A stretch of 9,322 nt of DNA, taken from NCBI GenBank assembly GCA_013823505.1, contig PNMH01000115.1, forward strand, positions 1-9,322, in the 5' to 3' direction. The DNA is from Polaromonas sp. Its GTDB lineage: Bacteria; Pseudomonadota; Gammaproteobacteria; Burkholderiales; Burkholderiaceae. This document shows, piece after piece, positions 7,652-9,322 of this stretch (positions within the stretch are counted from its first letter, which is position 1; every line of letters starts with the position of its first letter). A program made the translations under genes and the position numbers. Below the pieces are notes generated by a model. That model had not been told where the DNA came from and searched no databases. It saw nothing but the letters and a program-made list of their open reading frames with translations.

Positions 7652-7834
7652 GGGTGCAGGACTCGTGTAGAGGGTCGGTTTCGGGACAAGCTACATCCCG
7701 TTGCAACCGATTATTCGGCCCCACCCCCCTCGCCATACCCATGAAAAGGCCGTGCTTTGTGCCCTTATTCCCGCCGCGTGACGGGGTGCCGCCGCCTAGC
7801 ATCAAGGCGTCAACTTTTGTCGAAGGATTCAGCC
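7652..7834. promoter_or_regulatory. Divergent fliE/fliF control region
   Basis: This 183-base gap must hold the start signals of both fliF (minus) and fliE (plus). The palindrome GTTGCAAC (7700-7707) runs directly into the dyad CCGATTATTCGG (7707-7718), the most AT-rich patch of the gap and a plausible regulator or polymerase site. AACGGGATGTAGC on the minus strand (7702-7690) is a loose partial match to an FlhDC half-site. No convincing sigma-70, sigma-54 or sigma-28 promoter could be assigned. A good ribosome-binding site for fliE, GAAGGA, lies at 7822-7827. Confidence 0.45.
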
Positions 7835-8149
7835 ATGGACATGCGCATCTCCCCCCTGACCAGCCAGGCACTCACCGGTGTCGGCCAGAGCCAGCTCAAG
7901 CGCCCCGGCGGCGTGGGCGGTGTCGAAGGTGGCTTTGCGGCCAACTTCAAGGACGCGCTCAAAAGCGTGAGCGCCTCGCAAGAAGAGGCATCGCGCCTGC
8001 AGACCCAGGTGCAACTGGGCAACCCCAAGGTGAGCCTGGAAGAGACCATGCTGGCGATGCAGAAGTCGCAGGTGGGGTTTCAGGCAACTCTTCATGTGCG
8101 TAACCGCATGGTCCAAGCCTACACAGACATCATGAACATGGGCGTTTAG
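7835..8149 (+). CDS. fliE: Flagellar hook-basal body complex protein FliE
   Basis: FliE is a small export substrate that joins the MS ring/export gate to the proximal rod and is needed early for export of other substrates. The 104-residue product has a variable, Gly-rich N terminus and a conserved helical C-terminal half: ANFKDALKSVSASQEEA (about 36-52), SLEETMLAMQKSQVGFQA and the characteristic ending VRNRMVQAYTDIMNMGV. Length matches the family. The ATG is supported by GAAGGA seven bases upstream and by the family N terminus; the frame stays open 26 codons further without a ribosome-binding site or similarity. It is the only complete plus-strand gene in the window, divergent from fliF and convergent with fliT, and a GC-rich repeat begins one base after its stop. 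Confidence 0.95.
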   Translation: MDMRISPLTSQALTGVGQSQLKRPGGVGGVEGGFAANFKDALKSVSASQEEASRLQTQVQLGNPKVSLEETMLAMQKSQVGFQATLHVRNRMVQAYTDIMNMGV

Positions 8150-8150
8150 T

Positions 8151-8231
8151 AGCCCCCCTGCGCCGCTCACGCGGCTTCCCCCCGGCGGGGGGACGATGCC
8201 TGCGGCCTGGCCAAGCCAGTTCCGCGGCATC
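8151..8231. repeat. GC-rich intergenic repeat with nested hairpins between convergent fliE and fliT (likely bidirectional terminator)
   Basis: Three stems lie in series: GCCGC-TCAC-GCGGC (8162-8175); CCCCCC-GGC-GGGGGG (8178-8192); and a long stem GATGCC..GGCATC (8195-8200 with 8226-8231). The long stem continues inward as GCGG/CCGC with one bulged T and ends in CTGGC-CAA-GCCAG (8207-8219). From memory, near-identical strings are common downstream of genes in Comamonadaceae; only one copy is seen here. Position between two converging genes suggests it ends both transcripts. The remaining bases to the fliT stop (8232-8269) hold nothing recognisable apart from ATTTTGTTTT (8261-8270), whose last base is the first base of the fliT stop codon. 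Confidence 0.55.
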
Positions 8232-8269
8232 TCTGGGTTCGGCCACTGCGCGCCGGACCCATTTTGTTT

Positions 8270-8572
8270 TCAGTGCATCGGCTGCGGTTGGTTGCGGTCG
8301 ATGAGCTGTGAGAGGTCATTCAGCCACGGCTCGGCCAGGTTGCGGATCTCGGCGTCCGTGCGCAGGATGCGCTGCATGATCCGGGTCTTTTCCTTGCGCT
8401 CTTCGGGTGCCAGCTCGTCGGTTTTGGCCTTGTAGCGCAGTTGCGCAATCAGCACCGCGCAAGCGCCCTCCAGGCGCACCACCTGGTCCCAGTTTTCCTC
8501 TTTGGCCGCTTCGAGCATCTGGCTGCTCGTGCGTTCGATGGCTTTGTAGTAGTCCAACAAACTGTGCTCCAT
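8270..8572 (-). CDS. fliT: Flagellar chaperone FliT
   Basis: FliT is the export chaperone of the filament cap protein FliD; in enterobacteria it also binds FliI/FliJ and antagonises FlhDC. The 100-residue product fits the family in size and pattern: LLDYYKAIERTSSQMLEAAKEENWDQVVRLEGACAVLI, i.e. a helical hairpin with the typical Y..I...S..ML and W(D)....E..C..LI spacing. A second helical part follows, ending RIMQRILRTDAEIRNLAEPWL. There is no signal peptide or membrane helix. The ATG lies one base after the fliS stop (TGACATG), showing coupling with fliS; the frame is open further upstream but only inside fliS. Sequence conservation of FliT is low, so the call leans partly on position beside fliS. 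It faces fliE across a hairpin-rich repeat. Confidence 0.88.
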   Translation of the reverse strand: MEHSLLDYYKAIERTSSQMLEAAKEENWDQVVRLEGACAVLIAQLRYKAKTDELAPEERKEKTRIMQRILRTDAEIRNLAEPWLNDLSQLIDRNQPQPMH

Positions 8573-8573
8573 G

Positions 8574-8984
8574 TCAGGCTCCCTGCAGGGCGCCAGTTCG
8601 GATCTGTTTCCAGGAATCCGCCAGCGGTTCGATGAGGTTGAGCACCTCTTGAATCGGCGCCACATCGTTGCGCAGGTTGGCCAGGGTGAGGCGCTGCACG
8701 CTGTACTCGTACAGGCCCTTGAGGTTGCCCGCGAGTTCACCCCCCTCCTGGAGGTTCAGGCCGGCCTTGAGGCCTTCTTCGATGATGCGGATGGCCTTGC
8801 CGATGGCGCTGCCCTTGCTGGCCACGTCTTGGCGCTCCATCGCGCCGCGCGCCAGATTCAGGCTCTGGATCAACGCGTCGAACAGCAGGCTGACCAGCTG
8901 GTGCGGGTCGGCCGTCTGCACGCCGGTGTCGACGGACACACGTTTGTAGGTGGAAGCTGCGCGGGTGTTGACAGAGGTGAACAT
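8574..8984 (-). CDS. fliS: Flagellin export chaperone FliS
   Basis: FliS binds the C-terminal disordered region of flagellin in the cytoplasm, preventing premature polymerisation and delivering it to the export gate. The 136-residue protein shows the family hallmarks: a start of MFTSVNTRAASTYKRVSVDT, PHQLVSLLFDALIQSLNLARGAM (27-49), KAIRIIEEGLKAGLNLQEGGELAGNL, LYEYSVQRLTLANLRND (91-107) and the C-terminal WKQI (125-128). Length is typical. The ATG matches family N termini and has AGGA nine bases upstream (8997-8994); the frame is open to 9077, but that extension lacks similarity and would cover the promoter. A sigma-28-like promoter lies about 30-60 bases upstream. The gene before it is flagellin, not fliD as is usual in fliDST clusters. 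Confidence 0.96.
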   Translation of the reverse strand: MFTSVNTRAASTYKRVSVDTGVQTADPHQLVSLLFDALIQSLNLARGAMERQDVASKGSAIGKAIRIIEEGLKAGLNLQEGGELAGNLKGLYEYSVQRLTLANLRNDVAPIQEVLNLIEPLADSWKQIRTGALQGA

Positions 8985-9015
8985 GGCTGGGTTTCCTGGT
9001 GACTTATACCTATCT

Positions 9016-9042
9016 GTATCGACAGCGAGTGGGCAGACTGTA
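9016..9042 (-). promoter_or_regulatory. Candidate sigma-28 (FliA) promoter of fliST
   Basis: On the minus strand TACAGTCT (9042-9035) is followed after exactly 11 bases by GTCGATAC (9023-9016). The sigma-28 consensus is TAAAGTTT-N11-GCCGATAA, so each half matches 6 of 8 with exact spacing. Predicted transcription would start near 9008, leaving a leader of about 24 bases with the fliS ribosome-binding site. A late-class promoter fits the role of FliS. The match is by eye only. Confidence 0.55.
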
Positions 9043-9177
9043 GGCATGAGCGGTGGCATTTGCCCGGGTAAGTGCACGCTTTACATGCTTTAACGCCCGG
9101 TGCTTCTGTGCATTGAATTTCGCGCAGAACGCACCTCTGACGCAAGCAGTCCCGGCGCCTTGGCGCACCATGAAGAA
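9043..9177. other. Intergenic stretch between fliC terminator and fliS promoter
   Basis: No coding sequence is recognisable here. This part is less GC-rich than the genes around it (for example GCTTTACATGCTTTAACG at about 9079-9096 and TGCATTGAATTTCGCG at about 9109-9124), as expected for a regulatory region. No second promoter could be assigned with confidence. Confidence 0.4.
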
Positions 9178-9210
9178 GGGCGGTTGCGCGGGTTCACCGC
9201 GCAACCGCCC
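9178..9210 (-). terminator. Intrinsic terminator downstream of flagellin gene
   Basis: A perfect 14-base-pair stem: the left arm 9178-9191 (GGGCGGTTGCGCGG) pairs with 9197-9210, with a five-base loop. It lies 27 bases after the fliC stop codon. Reading in the direction of fliC it is followed by TTCTTC, a short pyrimidine tract rather than a pure U run. Stem length and position make termination of the abundant flagellin message very likely. Confidence 0.8.
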
Positions 9211-9237
9211 CGGGGGCGATGCCTTGAGCGAGCGCGA

Positions 9238-9322
9238 TCAGCGCAGCAGGGAGAGAACGCCCTGCTGTGCCTGGTTGGCCTGGGCCACCATGGCGGTGCC
9301 GGCCTGCTGCAGGATCTGTGCT
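9238..9322 (-). CDS. fliC: Flagellin FliC (C-terminal end, cut by window edge)
   Basis: Only the last 27 codons and the TGA stop are inside the window. The translated end is AQILQQAGTAMVAQANQAQQ followed by GVLSLLR. This is the conserved D0 C-terminal helix of bacterial flagellins (ILQQAGTAML.QANQ.PQ.VLSLL), which pairs with the N-terminal helix in the filament core. Flagellin is the export substrate chaperoned by FliS, whose gene lies directly downstream. The gene ends shortly before a strong hairpin terminator, so it is probably its own transcript. Whether it is the only flagellin gene cannot be told from here. Confidence 0.93.
   Translation of the reverse strand, partial: AQILQQAGTAMVAQANQAQQGVLSLLR

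Noticed and set aside
7652..7834. Sigma-54 promoter in the fliE/fliF gap
   Set aside because: TTGCA at 7705-7701 (minus strand) looks like a -12 box, but no GG lies at the required spacing; the plus-strand candidate near 7748 has GG and GC one base off and a poor consensus.
8574..9077. FliS with a 31-residue N-terminal extension
   Set aside because: It would cover the sigma-28-like promoter and does not match FliS N termini; the internal ATG has AGGA at good spacing.
1..9322. tRNA, rRNA, CRISPR array, transposase, phage or defence genes
   Set aside because: None seen on either strand; every substantial coding stretch is accounted for by known flagellar genes.

Overview
The window is a block of core flagellar genes. 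It comes from a GC-rich betaproteobacterium, most likely a member of the Comamonadaceae (Hydrogenophaga/Acidovorax-like). That placement is inferred from the protein sequences, the high GC content, and two kinds of GC-rich intergenic repeat recalled from comamonad genomes. No database search was possible.

Layout from right to left. The right edge carries the last 27 codons of a flagellin gene (fliC, minus strand), followed by a strong hairpin terminator. A 253-base intergenic stretch follows, holding a good candidate sigma-28 promoter. Next come the export-chaperone genes fliS and fliT (minus strand, one base apart). fliE runs the opposite way (plus strand) and converges on fliT across a GC-rich repeat that probably ends transcription from both sides. 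fliE is divergent from fliF across a 183-base control region. From there fliF-fliG-fliH-fliI-fliJ-fliK run on the minus strand as a tightly packed operon: 47 and 19 base gaps, then overlaps of 8, 4 and 4 bases. After fliK comes a 221-base region rich in inverted repeats. The window then ends with fliL and the first 58 codons of fliM, which start the fliLMN... unit.

How the genes work together. FliE and FliF form the rod junction and MS ring. FliG and FliM are rotor/switch proteins and FliL is a stator-associated membrane protein. FliH, FliI and FliJ are the cytoplasmic ATPase complex of the flagellar type III export apparatus. FliK sets hook length and triggers the substrate switch. FliS and FliT are chaperones for late substrates (flagellin, and filament cap/FlhDC), and FliC is the filament. 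The layout separates early basal-body genes (fliE, fliF-K, fliL-M) from late genes (fliS/T, fliC), which fits the sigma-28-like motif being found only upstream of fliS.

No undescribed system is visible. All coding capacity is explained by known flagellar genes. Long open frames on the opposite strand are GC-driven shadows. The points worth a second look are modest: the absence of fliD between fliC and fliS, the sigma-28-like promoter, the clustered inverted repeats, a divergent FliK C-terminal domain, and a few start-codon questions.
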